A stretch of 64,000 nt of DNA from Laburnicola sp. R22_1 (taxonomy: Eukaryota; Ascomycota; Dothideomycetes; Pleosporales; Didymosphaeriaceae), in NCBI GenBank assembly GCA_014281115.1, contig JACONQ010000015.1, positions 496,001 to 560,000 on the forward strand, in the 5' to 3' direction. The notes under the pieces are model-generated. The model did no database searches. It was not told where the DNA came from and saw nothing but the letters and a program-made list of their open reading frames with translations. Shown here one piece after another: positions 25,491 through 38,213 of this stretch (positions are counted from its first letter, which is position 1; every line of letters starts with the position of its first letter). Made by a program: the position numbers and the translations under genes.

Positions 25491-26325
25491 TTTTGGGGTG
25501 GTTGAGGGTTGAGGGCGGGTGGTGAGTGCTGATTGCTGATTGCTGGGTTGCGGAGTTGCGCGCCGTCTGCCCAGGGTCGGGGGTTTGTTTTTCCGGGGCA
25601 TTCTCTTGGTGTGCTATTCGCGGGTGTCCATGGGCTCAACGCTATCAGGTGAATATTTCACGGTGCGAGCATTTTAGCACTCAGTCGTCCCGTATTCAGA
25701 TTAGTTACCTGAGTGAGCATCTGCTCGGGGACTCGTCCCGCCAATCTCGGCCCGTATCACAACCAACCTGTCCATTCCTTCCCTGCGGACAGTGCCAGCA
25801 GCACGATGAGACAGCGAACATGCGTCACGAGGTATCTAGAACGGCCAAAATCAACGGCTGGTCAAACAATCCACTTTACCCAAGGTCTAAGACTTAGCTC
25901 AGGGCTATAATATACATAAGTCGCATTCTGGACGACCTCCCCTTTACATGCGGTCTCATATCTCGATGGCAATTCGTACACTCCTTCCTTATCCATCGCA
26001 GCTTGTTCTCTAGTTGTATTCCATCTCACACCTTGTTTGGACAGGTGTGAGTCGGCAATACCAGGCGTATGGACCGGACGATCACGAAGAGCATGTGAGG
26101 AGCGTCGACGAATGTGGTTCGAAAAAGAGGTTGCACTGTGATTTGCCGTTGGTGTCAGTGGACTCCATGCTGCTGGGAGCCATCGTCGGCGGCTACCGTC
26201 GCTGGAAGAGATATAAATCCTGACACAATACCGATAGCTTCAGCTATTCTTCTCTTCTGCCACGAACATTCTCCGTTGCATGCAGACCGAGACGCAGACC
26301 CCTTTCAACAGAGCCCATCTTCATT
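25491..26325. promoter_or_regulatory. Divergent intergenic region between EMC7 and aquaporin
   Basis: 835 bp between two divergent starts, so it should carry both promoters. A TATA-like ATATAAAT lies at 26,211-26,218, about 110 bp upstream of the aquaporin start. Open frames here have no recognisable domain. Confidence 0.4.
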
Positions 26326-27291
26326 ATGGACAAGGAGAGCGAAGAAGGCATGCTCCCCGTAACGGCCACTCCTCTCCCCCCGGTCCAAGACCGCCGGTCC
26401 AACTCCATCCGCCATGAGTACCCAGTCTTCATCGGCGAATTCATCGGCACCTTCATGTTCCTCTTCGTCGCCTTCGCGGGCACACAAATCGCCATCGTCT
26501 CCTCAACCTACGAAGCCGACTCCGAAGACGCCCCCGATCTGAATCCCATCCAACAAGTCTCCAAACTGTTGTACATCTCCTTTGCGTTCGGCGCCGCACT
26601 AGCCGTCAACATCAGCATATTCGCCGAGACAAGTGGAGCCATGTTCAATCCAGCCGTGAGTCGCGTCCACCCTCCATCACTTTAGCCAGTTGCTCGAGTG
26701 GTGTCGGAGCGTTACACACTGCATGCCAGGAAAAGACGCCGTCTGTGATGGCCACGTCTAGCTAGCACACTCTGTACCACATTCCAGCAGCTCCGTCACA
26801 CAGCGGGAAACCGAAACCCCAAGCTGACACCCACACCCCAGGTAACCCTCTCCCTCCTCCTCATCGGAGCCATCAAATAGCTGCGCGCCATGCACGCCAT
26901 CCTCGCACAGCTCATCGCCGGTATCTGCGCGGCCTTTGTTGTCTCCACGCTCCTACCCATCGAGCTGCCCACAGCTACCAAGCTCGAGCCCTCCATCTCG
27001 GTTACACGTGGCCTCTTCCTCGAGATGTTCCTCACGGCTCAGCTCGTGCTAGCGATCCTCGTGCTGCCGAGTGGGCCTAGCAAGCCCCTCGTCATTGGGC
27101 TAACGCTCTTTGTCGCCGAGCTTTGCGGTGTGTATTACACCGGTGGGAGTCTTAATCCTGCGCGTAGCTTTGGACCCGCGGTTTTTGTAGGGTTTGAGGG
27201 GTATCATTGGATTTATTGGGTGGGTCCGGCGTTGGGTGCGGGGTTGGGAAGTATGGTGTTTCGCGGGTTGAAGGTTTTGGAGGTGAGGTAG
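26326..27291 (+). pseudogene. Aquaporin / MIP channel gene with an in-frame TAG
   Basis: Exon 1 (26,326-26,655) and exon 2 (26,842-27,291) encode a six-helix MIP channel for water or small solutes. The first pore box N-P-A-V spans the splice site (G-A-M-F-N-P-A then V-T-L) and the second is G-G-S-L-N-P-A-R-S-F-G-P-A. Spliced length would be 259 codons plus stop, with a short acidic N-terminus. Codon 13 of exon 2 (26,878-26,880) is TAG inside helix 3 (I-G-A-I-K-stop-L-R-A-M). It could come from TGG or CAG by one RIP-type transition. Alternatively an acceptor at this very TAG (intron 26,656-26,880, frame kept) would remove the stop, at the cost of 13 residues of helix 3 after the first NPA box, which looks structurally bad. 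It is called a likely pseudogene. Confidence 0.75.
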
Positions 27292-28630
27292 GAAGATGAG
27301 TATTTGGCGGAGACGGTGGTGAGATTGCGATTTGCAGTGATGTGTTTAACGGCTGGTAGTACTTACGAGATCATGACTTTTATGTTTTATGTCTGTCGAT
27401 GGACCGTGTACCGAGAGTGCGCGAAGTCTTCTTTCAGATAGTCTGTCGATGGAGCGCAGTAGGGGCGCATGGTAGGTAGATTGACATGAAGGATCTCCTT
27501 ACCTCTCTACTTTATGTTTCAAATGTCTTTTTTCCTAATTTTCTTGGAATAAGGGACTACTTTGTTGGAATTCTGCAGAGAGAGAGAAAGAGAGAGTCTA
27601 GCCACCCTTACTCTAAACTTCTCTGAACTTCTCGCCCAGCGACTCTCAAAAGCGAACCACAATTCCCAAGCTTCAAAACAGAGCAACACAACTACAACCA
27701 ATAACTCTACCGTCCCATCTCATCCTATCCTATCCCATCCCGTCATTTCCAAACCACGTAACCCAAACCCAATCAATAATCACTCACCAACTCACCCACC
27801 CACCACCCATTCATGCGCGAAAAACAAATCACCGTGACTGTACCCCACTAACTCCCAACCCCCAACCCCCAACCGCACTATCCCACCACCACCATCACCA
27901 CATCTCACACTCCCTCCCTAGGCCATACCCAAAAACCAGACAACCAGCCAGCCAACCAACCAACCAACCAGCCACAAAAGCACTACCACTACACTATACA
28001 ACTTCCAACGTACAGACCAATCACCAGGCAGTGCAATGACCGACTGGCGTGGGTGCGTACAGTAAGTACCCAAGGTAAGCACAAGAAGTCTTATTGTAAG
28101 CACTAGGAAAAAAAGTACCAGTGAGTACTGCGTGTGCGTGCGTTACACCAGGATAAACAATAGATGCGATACGGGAGACCAACAGTACTTGAACTCTTAT
28201 CTAGCGACTAGCTAGCTATCATTGTATCCGCATTCTCACCTACAACAATAACACCCACAGCTCAGCAACAATGCTCCCCCGCCCACTCCACGCGATACAC
28301 AACCCCCACCCACATTTTCGCCCAGAGTAGATCAAGGACAAGAGCCTCACACAGTCACACACACAAAGCCAACACGAAACCCATCCATATCTATATCCAT
28401 ATCGCATATTATAATCATTACCAAAATCCCACCCCACTCCACCTCTATAATCATATCCTAGGAATAAACCCCACCCCACCCCCATCAATCCCTATCCTAT
28501 CCCCATTTTCAACCCCCCACCCACGCACCAACCTATACAACCTCCCTACGAAGGAAAAAAAACGGAGAAACTCTATCATCACACAGAGGAAGGGGGCGAA
28601 CCCCTTAGGTATACTAACACAATAGCAATA
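27292..28630. other. Convergent intergenic region, low-complexity C/A-rich
   Basis: 1.3 kb between the convergent aquaporin and sey1 genes. Much of it is C/A- and CT-rich low-complexity sequence on the plus strand, including a CCAA tetranucleotide run near 27,946-27,971 and AC-rich stretches at 28,260-28,530. Open frames are compositional artefacts. No gene or RNA was recognised. Confidence 0.55.
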
Positions 28631-31451
28631 TCAAATATCATCCCCATCATCCCCACCATCCCCCTTCTTCCTCCCCTCACCATTCAACCGCTCCATCCTA
28701 ATATCCTCGCCCCCTCTCCTCCGCCCATTCTGCTGGTCCGCCATAGCCATAGCCTGGCGCCCCGTATCCGACGACTCAAGGAAGTCGCGCAGTCGCTCCT
28801 TCCCAATGTCGAGTGCCTGCGACGACGCCGCGTTCGCCATGCGCGCCATGGGACCCCACAAGTTAAGTGTATAGGTGACGTAGGCGCCGATGCCTAGGAG
28901 GATGAGGAAAACGAAGTAGATTGGGTTGCGGAGAACTGTTGCATATATCAATCAGCACATGCGTTTCGGATGGGATGGGAGAGGGACGGGACTTACCAGC
29001 TATTATTTCGTTCCAACCCAGCGCCAGCAGCAAACCGTAGAAATAAAGCGGCACTTGCGTCATTCCGCCAATCGCACTACGCTTGGCTTCGACGTAGACA
29101 CCGTCAGCCGTCTTCTTGAAACGCACAAGAAGATCAGCCTGTTTGGCGTCGCTGATGGTAGTCATTTCTTCTTCGAGACTCTTTCCTTCGTCATCATCGA
29201 GACCGCCGATGGGCGTGAGGTCTTCTTCGTCTGCAGGAGACACCGACGCAGGAGCGTCGCCGATCCAAGCATCGAGCGGAGGAGGCGCGGACGTCTTTGA
29301 AAGTTTGAACCGTGACAATAGAGGAATAAGGGTAATTGTTGACTCGCGAGCCTTAGTGTAGAGACCCTCGATGTCATCGGTCGGCCGCCATATCCGAGGA
29401 ACGCCGTGTTCGTCGTAGCGGAACTTGTCTTCAAAGTTCTCCCGCAACTTCAGCAGGATGTTGCCTTCCATGACCTCTTCATCGATTTTTGCGCGGAGCA
29501 CGCCCCAGGACTTGCGGCGTAGCCTCCACAGACCGACTTCAACTTCTTCCGTACTAGCGTCGAAGCTTTGCGCTCGGTCCGTGAACCGGTTTTCGGCATC
29601 CTGGACCGTCTCGGTGAAGATGGTCCATACGCGGTCCCATAGATCCTTCTCGGATGGAGGACGCTCACCGTGCTCAGGTGCGCCAGATCCGCCCCGACCA
29701 CTACCAAGTTTGTTGAACTCCAGCCCAATCGACTCATCCAGCCTTGAACGGACCCAACGTTCTACCCGTGTGGCCAGACGTCGCATCTCCTCCTTTCGCA
29801 GACGGCTAGATACCTCATCTAGTTCTTTCTTGTATAGCTTCGTCTCTTGCTCGTAACTGCTCCATGCCGCACCCTCAACCATAATGGCTTGGGCATCAGT
29901 TGCAAATTTTTCCAGAGCCTTCTTCTTCTCGCTTTCCACGATTTGCGCAAAGTCATAGGATGCACCCTTCTTCTGTCCGATCTTCACAGCTCCGCCGACA
30001 GCATTGCTGAAGGCCTCAACGCCAGACTTGTGAGCCGCGGTAAGCTGCTTCTGGAAGAGTGCTTTGAGCCGCGTATCAACCTTGCTCTCCAGCTCTGCCT
30101 TCTTGCGCGTGTAAACACCCTTGTGGTACCGGCTCGCGTTCGTTTCGAAGTCCTTGAGTATTTGTGATCGGGCAGCGTTCATTGCCGCTCCAAGATCCGG
30201 GATGACCGAAGGCCTTCCTGCCCGCGCATCTTCTGCCTGTCTGTCTTCAAGTGGCGTGATCTTCTCGTCGAATGCAACCAAAACTTCTCGAGAGATCTCG
30301 TCGCATCGGAACTGTGCCAGTAATTCTTGCTGTGTTGGCAAATCCAGATCCTTATTGTTCACAATCTGGTCCCAGACACCTTCGGCGTAAACAGAAAACC
30401 CGTCGGCGGGGATTCTGCGATGGTACTGTGGCAGGAAGACGGGGAGCGATGACTCGTCGAGGAGACCACTCTTCTTGGGATCACTATATCCTTCTCGGAA
30501 CCGCGTGCTTAACTTCTCCACCTCCTGCTCGAACTTCTCTGGTTGTAGGATTTTGTGGGGCAGCGCGACGAAGGCAAAGTCGAAGTAGTCTTCAATCCGC
30601 GCCTGTTCGAGGTTTTGCGGTTTCGATATCGTCGACCATAACTTGTTGAGATCTTGTATTAATGTGTTTTGGAGGTTACTAAGAGGAGTAGTTCCGATGT
30701 GGTCACGGATGACGAAGAATAGAAGGGAGCGCGGACTGGTCCTGCATGGTGTTAGTAGAGCCACCGGAACAGACCCACCAAACGTACTTGCTGTCCTTGA
30801 TGAAGAGCTGCAGATTGACCTCGAAGACGGTCTTGAGCAGGCCCATGTTCGCGCCCTGGTACAAGCCAACCTGGTGCTCCCAAATGTTCACAATCAGCAC
30901 CTCGCTCGTCGCCAGTGCGAACAAGGCGCTTTTGCGCTCAAAGTCCTGGTCTTCTCCGCGCTCGCGTCCGTCGGTGCCCTCCACGTCCATTACTAGGATA
31001 TTGTCCGCCATGCCCCTTTCGCTGCCCTCGCGCTTGTTCTTGCTCATCCAGATTCCCTTTGTCGTCTGCCGGCGCTCCTGCTCGGACATGACGCCGAACT
31101 GTGTGCCGAAGAGGTAGTTGAGGAGAGTCGACTTGCCGGTTGACTGTGAGCCGAATACAGATATGAGGTGGTAGTTGAAGCCGGCGGGGACGATCTTCTC
31201 GTGGGACAGATACGTGCCCAGGTTCTGGCTGCAATGCACTCTGTCAGCACCTACACAGCGCCTGGGACACTCGCGGATACGCACTTGAACAGCTTGTCCT
31301 CGTCGATGACCTGGATGCCATGCTCGTACTCCTGTTGCGAGGCATCGTCGCCGACGGAGGCAAAGTGGGCGTTCATCATCAGGGAGGGCGCGGAGGGGTG
31401 CTTGACGTTGCTGGGGCGGCCATTTCCGTTGACGTTGAGAGAGTCGGCCAT
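28631..31451 (-). CDS. sey1: Sey1/RHD3/atlastin-type dynamin-like GTPase (ER homotypic fusion), 4 exons
   Basis: Minus-strand exons 31,451-31,285, 31,228-30,788, 30,741-28,997 and 28,935-28,631 give 885 residues, near the usual Sey1 length. The protein tethers and fuses ER tubules by GTP-driven dimerisation. GTPase motifs are seen: P-loop G-S-Q-S-T-G-K-S at 82-89, switch R-Q-T-T-K-G-I-W, G3 D-V-E-G and G4 V-I-R-D. A long helical-bundle middle domain follows, then two close membrane segments ([14 protein letters not shown] and [14 protein letters not shown]) forming the ER hairpin, and a charged cytosolic tail rich in Asp/Gly. The start M-A-D-S-L-N is the first ATG in frame. All three introns (46-61 bp) keep frame. 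Confidence 0.96.
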
Positions 31452-31952
31452 GGTGCGGTACGGCCCTGTCACGGCGCAGGCTAAGGAATAATTCGTGTCA
31501 GGGAAAAGGGCTGGCCGTTGATGTCACCTGGCTCAGGATCTCGGGCGGCCTGCCGAGGGCGTTGAGCGGCAGTCGCCCGTTATTCGCTGGCCTGCCTCGC
31601 TTAGCCGCGCAGGGGAGTTGCTGCTCACACATTCTTATTCTAAGCCATGTAGTCTACCTTTCTGATCATGCGGTCAACTCAAAGCTGGAATAACAACAGG
31701 CAAAGTGAAATGAACACATGCAGCTTCCAGGCTGTATCATTTGTGAACATGCCCGACGCAGTTCATGTCCCCTATCCGTGCTGAGGCCTTCCTCGCCCCG
31801 TGTAAACGCCTATCCAATGCTTCTAGTGTCTTCATGTCTTGATGGCCGAGTCGTCCCAAAAAATATGAATACAGGTATCCCAATGCTACAAACCAAAAAC
31901 TCAAAAAGCGTCTGAACCCCGGCCCCATCATACAAACGTGACATCAACGCCG
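31452..31952. other. Intergenic: sey1 upstream and 3' end of the transporter gene
   Basis: 501 bp between the sey1 start and the stop of the upstream minus-strand transporter gene. It must contain the sey1 promoter and the transporter 3' UTR. No gene or distinct motif was recognised. Confidence 0.4.
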
Positions 31953-33608
31953 CTATATAGGTTTCCCATTAACACCATTCGCTCGCCACGTCTCTTCTTG
32001 TTTCGTGCCTGGCGGTAACCAGCTCGACTGGTCTCCGTTGGACCTGCCTCCATTCGCGTCGTCGTCTCTCTTGCCGTTGAACATGGGATAGGCTCTGGTA
32101 CCGGCGGACATGGTCGCCGGGCTCGCCGAGAAATTCGGGCGAGGTAGCTTGTCTGTCGTGAGAGGGAGCAGTGTCCCATGCGCCTTGGACTGCATCGCGC
32201 GAGCCTGCTTATCCTTCTTTGCAGCGTCCGATGTCCGATCATATAGGTACAAGCCGAGAAAAGTAAGGAAGAACCCGAACGCCTGGACCTTGGTCATAGG
32301 CTTCCCGAACCAGATGATGGCGAATACAATAACAAAGACGCGTTTGATCAGACTAGCGACCGAATATGTGACCGGTGAAATCATGGACAACAGGACAAAA
32401 GCGACGATATTTTGACCAAAGTGGAATGTACCGTTGAAAACGAATTCGAGAAATAAGCGTCCGTGATCATAGGCGCCCGGATGGTCGGTAAGGTCGATTG
32501 AAGCATCGTGCAGGAAGTCGCTCAGAAGCGTGAAGCCTTCGGACCACAACCAGAGCGGAAGCGTTAGTACGAGCGCAAGGCCAGACGAGTAGCACAGCAG
32601 ATTCAATTTGTCTGGTTTCGTAAACCGCGAGGGCGGAAGTCCTTCTTTCTCGGCAGCCGCGGCGTCATTGAAGATTTTCTTGGAGATGATGTTCTGCGTG
32701 ACAAAGAGAATAGCACTAGCAAATGCCATGATCAGGCCCATGAAATTGGCGTGGAAATCCGCGGAGCAAGCCAATACCACACCCAGCGTGAGTGGTATCA
32801 GCGAGAGGTACGTAGGTATCGAATACTTAATCCTGAAGAAGATACGGTAGGCCATTACAGTCAGCAGAGGGGAGAGTCCTTTGATCGTGTGTACCAAAGA
32901 CACCGGTATCCTCCGGGTAGCATCCGAGCTCAGAACATGTCCACCAATTTGGAACAGTGCGAGGGGTAGCGTAGCCATGATCAGTTCTTTGGTCGGCGGG
33001 CGAATGCCGTACTTGAGGAAAGGCAAGGTCTGCTTCATGCGGGGGTATTTCCTGGCTAGCGCGGCGAGGAACAGACACCACCCGGAGACAAACATGAATT
33101 GTACAATCGTGAGCGTGACCGGTTTCGGAAGGGCGGTAAGGATGGCTTTCGAGGAGGTGTTGGAGAAGATGGAGGTCATGTACCAAACGCCGCAGAGCAT
33201 CTGTATCAGTCAGCACTCCGCCCGCTCGACCCAGGCCCGTCTACATACAATGAGCGTCGGCGACACCGGTGCCTTCAACGCGTCCGCAATCTCGACTACA
33301 TTCTGGCTGACGCTTGCTTTGCGCGTCCGTACTGTCCTAATCGCCTCGCTAAGACTCTTTTGCCTTCCATGTCGTGTAGCTGGGCCATGCACTGAGCCAT
33401 TTGCATATCCAGACCTCTGGTCGCTCCGTGCCTGCCAGCGGTCGGGGGTGTGCGTGTGTCCAATCTGCGCGCGGCTGCGACTTGGGCTGGGGGTCCGCGA
33501 GGTGAGGCCGAACGGCTCCTCCTCGTGCGTAGGTAACAGGTCGGGCTGGAACGGCGGGAACTTGAACGTCGCATTCGCATTCGAATCGAGGGGCGGCGCA
33601 GAAGCCAT
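31953..33608 (-). CDS. Triose-phosphate-translocator (TPT/SLC35) family transporter, Sly41-like, 2 exons
   Basis: Exons 33,608-33,249 and 33,200-31,953 (48-bp intron) give 535 residues. The first ~120 residues are polar and Ser/Pro-rich with R-T-P-S-P-S-R-S, likely cytosolic. The remainder has about ten hydrophobic helices of the drug/metabolite transporter fold. Blocks typical of fungal Sly41 relatives are C-G-V-W-Y-M-T-S, N-T-S-S-K-A-I-L-T-A-L-P-K-P-V-T-L-T, V-S-L-V-H-T-I-K-G-L-S-P-L and S-P-V-T-Y-S-V-A-S-L-I-K-R-V. Yeast Sly41 acts in the ER/Golgi and suppresses loss of Ypt1; its substrate is not settled, so none is assigned here. A charged ~90-residue C-terminal tail follows the last helix. 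It is divergently arranged with the hydrolase gene at 33,992. Confidence 0.9.
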
Positions 33609-33991
33609 CGCGGCTGGGCTAGAGGGTTCGTTGTGCTATCGTAGAGTCGTTCGTCAAGCCATGGGAGCTGAGCGGATGCGATCGGAATCGGAGCTTAATC
33701 TGGCCTGAATAGACCCGGCAATCCGCCCTGAAGGACACGAACGTCGCACACGCAGGCGGCGGAGGTGCGCACAGGGTCTGAAGAAGAAGATGGCCGCTGG
33801 CGCTGAGCCGTGGCTTGCGACTGCTATTACCTAGCGGGTGTCTATCGACATCTTACGCCCAAATTAGCTCCCTGCAGGGGGCCAAGATGCGGCTATGGTG
33901 CTTAATCCAATGACGTCCCATTCTACATGCGCCACCCGTCGCGCCGCATCCCACGCCGTGAGCTCTTCGCAGCGTCGCGGTTGGTTCCAGC
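33609..33991. promoter_or_regulatory. Divergent promoter region, transporter and hydrolase
   Basis: Only 383 bp separate the two divergent start codons, so the promoters must be close or shared. No clear TATA box was found. Confidence 0.45.
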
Positions 33992-36900
33992 ATGTATATC
34001 GTATCCGTCCTCGCGCCATGGTGCTTATGGCTGTCGGCGGTGCTCTGCACTGCGGCACCTTTCTCGTTCAGCGGCTCCTGGCAGATCTTGGGACCGTTCC
34101 AAATTGGGACAAGAGGCATGGCATCATTCCGTGCGCCGATAAGCTGAGTATCTCGAGCTGACCGCTCCGCAGAAAGTACATGGGGAGCCGACCCTCTGGA
34201 GTATGCTGGAGGCTTCCGCTCGCTCCACTATGACCCTGGGGCCCAGTTTCGGAGCTCCTTACCCACCAATGGAACGGCCAATTGGAATGTGACCGATGCA
34301 ACGCAGACATCTACATCGTCAACTAGTGCCAATGCTACTTTGAGCGTTTCGTACTCCAATGTCGACTGGGATTTTCTCAAGGATGTCTACGGCTGGGCAG
34401 CTGTGCAGTATCAGGTATGTAGCCTGCAGTGCGGTGGCTGGTTGTGCATTGGAATCTGTGGGGTGACTTGGCTGAGAGACGTTTACTAACTTGTGGCTGC
34501 AATGTTTAGGCATGGGCACGTGGCGAGCTTAGTGTGAGTGGGAACAGAACACAGCACCTCGTCCTATATACGGATGCTATCCTAGAGTATTGGGTGGACG
34601 ACGTTCACTACTTTGGAGGCGACTTCTTTACGTTCCGAAAGGCCCCTCCGGTTCTTCATCTGTCCCCGGGGACACATCAAGTAAACTTACGATTGGTGCG
34701 AGATGTGCGCGCTTTCGGTGGGATACTTGCACCGACCATTGATGTTGTAGTGCACGCTGAACAAGCCTCTGGAGCCTTAGAACTGGCGAAGCCCGGTATA
34801 CTCCTCTCGGACGTTATTGACGATAAACTGGCTTCCCCATTAGGATCGGTGTTTCTTCGAAACAGCGGCGAAGATAATGTAGAGATAGTGGATATCCGAC
34901 CTTCTGATGTGGGAAACCCCATTTCCTTTCAGGACCTTGGGCCCCAACTCTTTCTCGCGCAGGACTCGCGAGTACTGACTGCTGAGCAGACAAACGTTTC
35001 AAGTCCTAATAATGCGTCTGGTCTAGTACTCGCCGCTGGCCAAACTCGGCCAGTGACTCTCAATGTTTCGTTGCCCTCTCGTAATGTTTCTTCTGTGCAA
35101 TATACTATCACTTACAAAGTCGTCGGTAGCAGCCGCTTATCGACTGTGGAAATCTCTCAGGATCTCGCTAAAACGTCTTTATATGAACCGCATAAGATCA
35201 CGTTCCTCCACCCTGGAGGCATAGTGTCCTATTCTATGTTTCGACCACCCGCGAAGAATGCGACCTGCGGTCCTGGAGAGAACTCAAGCTTGCCAGTTCT
35301 CCTACAACTACATGGGGCGGGACTAGAGGCAGACAATGGCATGGTAGCCCACGCTCTAGACCCCGTCCCAGATCTGTGCGCCTTCGCCTTGTTTCCAACT
35401 GGTGTGACGCCATGGTCTGGAGATGACTGGCGTAAGTATACCGTTCCGGAAATGAGCGCGCTAACTGAGTCTAGAAAATTGGGGATTCGCTGATGTTGAA
35501 GCCGCCGTGAACAGTATCACTGAATGGGTTGAGTATGTGGGTTGGCAAGGTCCAAGCGTGGACGTTAACCGTTGGATCGTCTCTGGCCACTCGAATGGAG
35601 GGCAAGGCACTTGGTATGCCCTCACGCACCGGCCGGATCGAGTACTAGCTGCTGCGCCAGTGTCTGGCTACGCTTCTATTCAAAGTAAGTCTGCCCTACA
35701 GCGCCGGCTGTTTGGTCTTCGTACAGTGGGTCGCCCCAGGGTATAAACTATGGGTAGACTGTACGGAGACCGCCGATCTATTTTCCCCATTGATTTCTAA
35801 CATGTCAAAGAATACGTCCCGTACGAGCTTTGGCAGCCTGCAGATCCGCGACGCACAGCTGTCGTTAGCGCCTCTTTGAATAGCTACCGCCATGAGATGC
35901 TTATGCCCAACGCTCGTGGGATTGCGATTCAACAGCAGCATGGTCAGATCGACGACAATGTACCCGCATATAACTCGCGACTTCTTGCCCAACAACTGGT
36001 CCTTTCGGGCACCAACTCCAGCTATAATGAAGTTCCTGGTCAGAACCACTGGTGGTATGTAAGGTCCGCGTATAGCAGGGATGTTTCCTCTTCATGAACA
36101 GGGAAAGATATTCCTTCTCGGTCTGACGGAGACATTACTAGAAACATATTCCTAATTTTCAGAACTGCACTAACGATCTCCACCTTTAGGGACACTGTAA
36201 TGACCACTCCACAGTTGGTTGACTTCTACTATACGCAAACTAAAAGTAACGATACTATGCCGAGAACATTGACTGATTTCGAGCTCGTTGTAGGCGATCC
36301 GGGAGATATGGGCTCAAAGGGTGGGATCAAAGTGCTTCTTCTAGAAGACCCAGGACAATACGGACGAGTAGAAGTAAACGGGAATCTCATCGCAACCTCC
36401 AACGTGTTGAGTTTAGAATTCAACCTCTCCACCTGGAAGACACAGGCCTTGACAATCGATGACTCCGATCTGTCACTCGACCAATATGCCAAAACAAAAG
36501 ATACCACATCCATCACCATTTCCAGGAGCAGCGGGAGTTGGTCCATCGGTCCACCAGACAATAATGGCGATGAGATTCCGCATCGTCGTGGCAGACAGCT
36601 AGGTTCCATGACCGCCATCCTTCGCACTCAAGGCCCGTTCATAATCCGCCACCAAGGCCCCGTCGCACCCGCGCATCTCGCTCTTCAGATCTCCCGAAAC
36701 CTACATCAATACTTCCAAGCTGACGCCGAAATCCTGTCCTCGCCCTCCTGGGACAGCACCACCAACGGTACTGGCAACGTGATCACGCTTGCGATTGGCG
36801 ATACCACACCTCCCAGCATCTACTCGGACTTTCCAATCAAGCCATCTGCCTCGGGTCTCACAGTCCGCGACAGCAAGGGTAAACAACACCAGTATGGCAG

Positions 36901-37150
36901 AGATGGGGCGTCTGTTGGTGCTGCGTTCTTAAGGCCGTTGCAGGGCGAGAGGCTGGAGCTTGTATTCTGGGGGAGTGGCGAGGAGGGTCTGGCGCAGGCG
37001 ACAAGATTGGTACCGATGGTTACCGGGGTTGGACAGCCAGATTTCGTTGTCCTGGGTGAGAAGGCGAAGTGGAAGGGTGTCGATGGGGCGTTGGCTATGG
37101 GCTTCTTTGACTCTAGGTGGGAGGTTACGGGATCATCTGTTGTGTCTTGA
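33992..37150 (+). CDS. Secreted alpha/beta-hydrolase, S9-like peptidase/esterase, 6 exons
   Basis: Exons 33,992-34,130, 34,173-34,414, 34,510-35,431, 35,475-35,684, 35,811-36,054 and 36,190-37,150 give 905 residues. A signal peptide opens it (hydrophobic run L-W-L-S-A-V-L-C-T-A-A). The N-terminal half is beta-rich with many N-x-S/T sites. The catalytic domain has L-L-Q-L-H-G-A-G (oxyanion region), the nucleophile elbow G-H-S-N-G-G with Ser474, a probable acid in G-Q-I-D-D-N at Asp552/553, and G-Q-N-H-W-W with His584. The C-terminal ~300 residues hold no recognised domain. The fold resembles prolyl-oligopeptidase/acylaminoacyl-peptidase relatives; the substrate is unknown. The first intron (34,131-34,172, GTGCGC donor, 42 bp) is the least certain join, and others keep frame with good signals. 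Confidence 0.85.
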
Positions 37151-38213
37151 TCTTGCTTGATTTTAAGATGCTTAGCGAGGAGATGTGGGGTTGGTATTAC
37201 GTATGGAAGAGCTTTGGCGTCCCGAAAGTGTTGTTCTGTTGGATTCGCAATGCCCTCTTCAACTATCTGTTGTGTTTGTCATATTTTCTTGTCTTGAATG
37301 TTTCGTTTGTCGCTTCTTTTGATTAGGTTTCTACTCTATTCTCTAACTTTATCTGAAGAAAGATAGAGATCCATGTGTAGAGTGGTTTTCTAGGACAAGT
37401 TAGGTGAGTCCAGACTCGAGATATGAGCTTATGCTGACGACGACATCGTTGAAGCCGAGTTGGACGGACGTGGAATCAAGATCACCATCGCAGCTGAGAC
37501 TGTTCGGATCACTCGATGCATTGGTTGGAATCGGCCTGGGTCCACTTCTATACACCAATTTTGCTACTTCGAGCCGGGCTGTAGCCAGGACATACAACCC
37601 GCTGAACCTCATCCTGGTACGTCTAACCTCAATGTAGTTATTCCCTTGACGACCTGAGTAGCGCATCTCGAAGACTTCGGTTTGGATCCAATTCGCCCAC
37701 CTACCGCCTGCACGAGCGCATCTTTCACTCTTTCACTCTCGTAAGGGTCGGGCAGCCACTCACGTCATTTCCATTATGCTTATCAGGTGAAATAGTCTAT
37801 TGAGGTCCGGCGCGTCTGGTGCGGAGTTTGCTTCGCGTTTGCCACGCGCCTGCCGCTGTCGCGACTGCCACTTTCGGTTGTTATAAAGCAGCTTCGTCCT
37901 CGACAGCTCAGAACCTCTCCACATCCACCAACTTCTTTCCTCCCGCACTCCTCCTCCTTCTCCCACATCTACTTCCGCACTTGTCGGCACCTGCACGTTA
38001 TTTTCTATTACCGCTGCCCATCAAGGACGTGAGGCAGGGCGATCCACGCGCATATAAGCTGCCATTTGTCTCACCTCACTCCTCCCACGACCGGTTTCTA
38101 TCTACTCTGGCCATTTACGCCGCAAACCGGGTCATCAACGCTGCTGTGTCTTACATCTTATATCGAGCCTGATATCTCGGATCTCTCGAATCTACCGTAT
38201 AACCGACAGCAAC
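37151..38213. promoter_or_regulatory. Intergenic; upstream region of the Pumilio gene
   Basis: 1.06 kb with no supported gene. A TATA-like TATAAAG at 37,882-37,888 is followed by a pyrimidine-rich leader around 37,920-37,980, suggesting a transcription start near 37,910 and a long 5' UTR of about 300 bp. The leader length is an inference from these signals. Confidence 0.45.

Noticed and set aside
27500..28490. Several open frames rich in Pro/Thr/Ser or Gly/Val/Trp
   Set aside because: Low-complexity C/A-rich intergenic DNA between convergent genes gives long frames by composition.
31452..31472. Upstream GTG start for sey1 giving seven extra residues
   Set aside because: Eukaryotic nuclear genes start at ATG; the first in-frame ATG (31,451) fits the family length.
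24589..37150. ER-function gene cluster (EMC7, Sey1, Sly41-like)
   Set aside because: The genes are on mixed strands with unrelated genes between them; co-localisation looks accidental without evidence of shared regulation.
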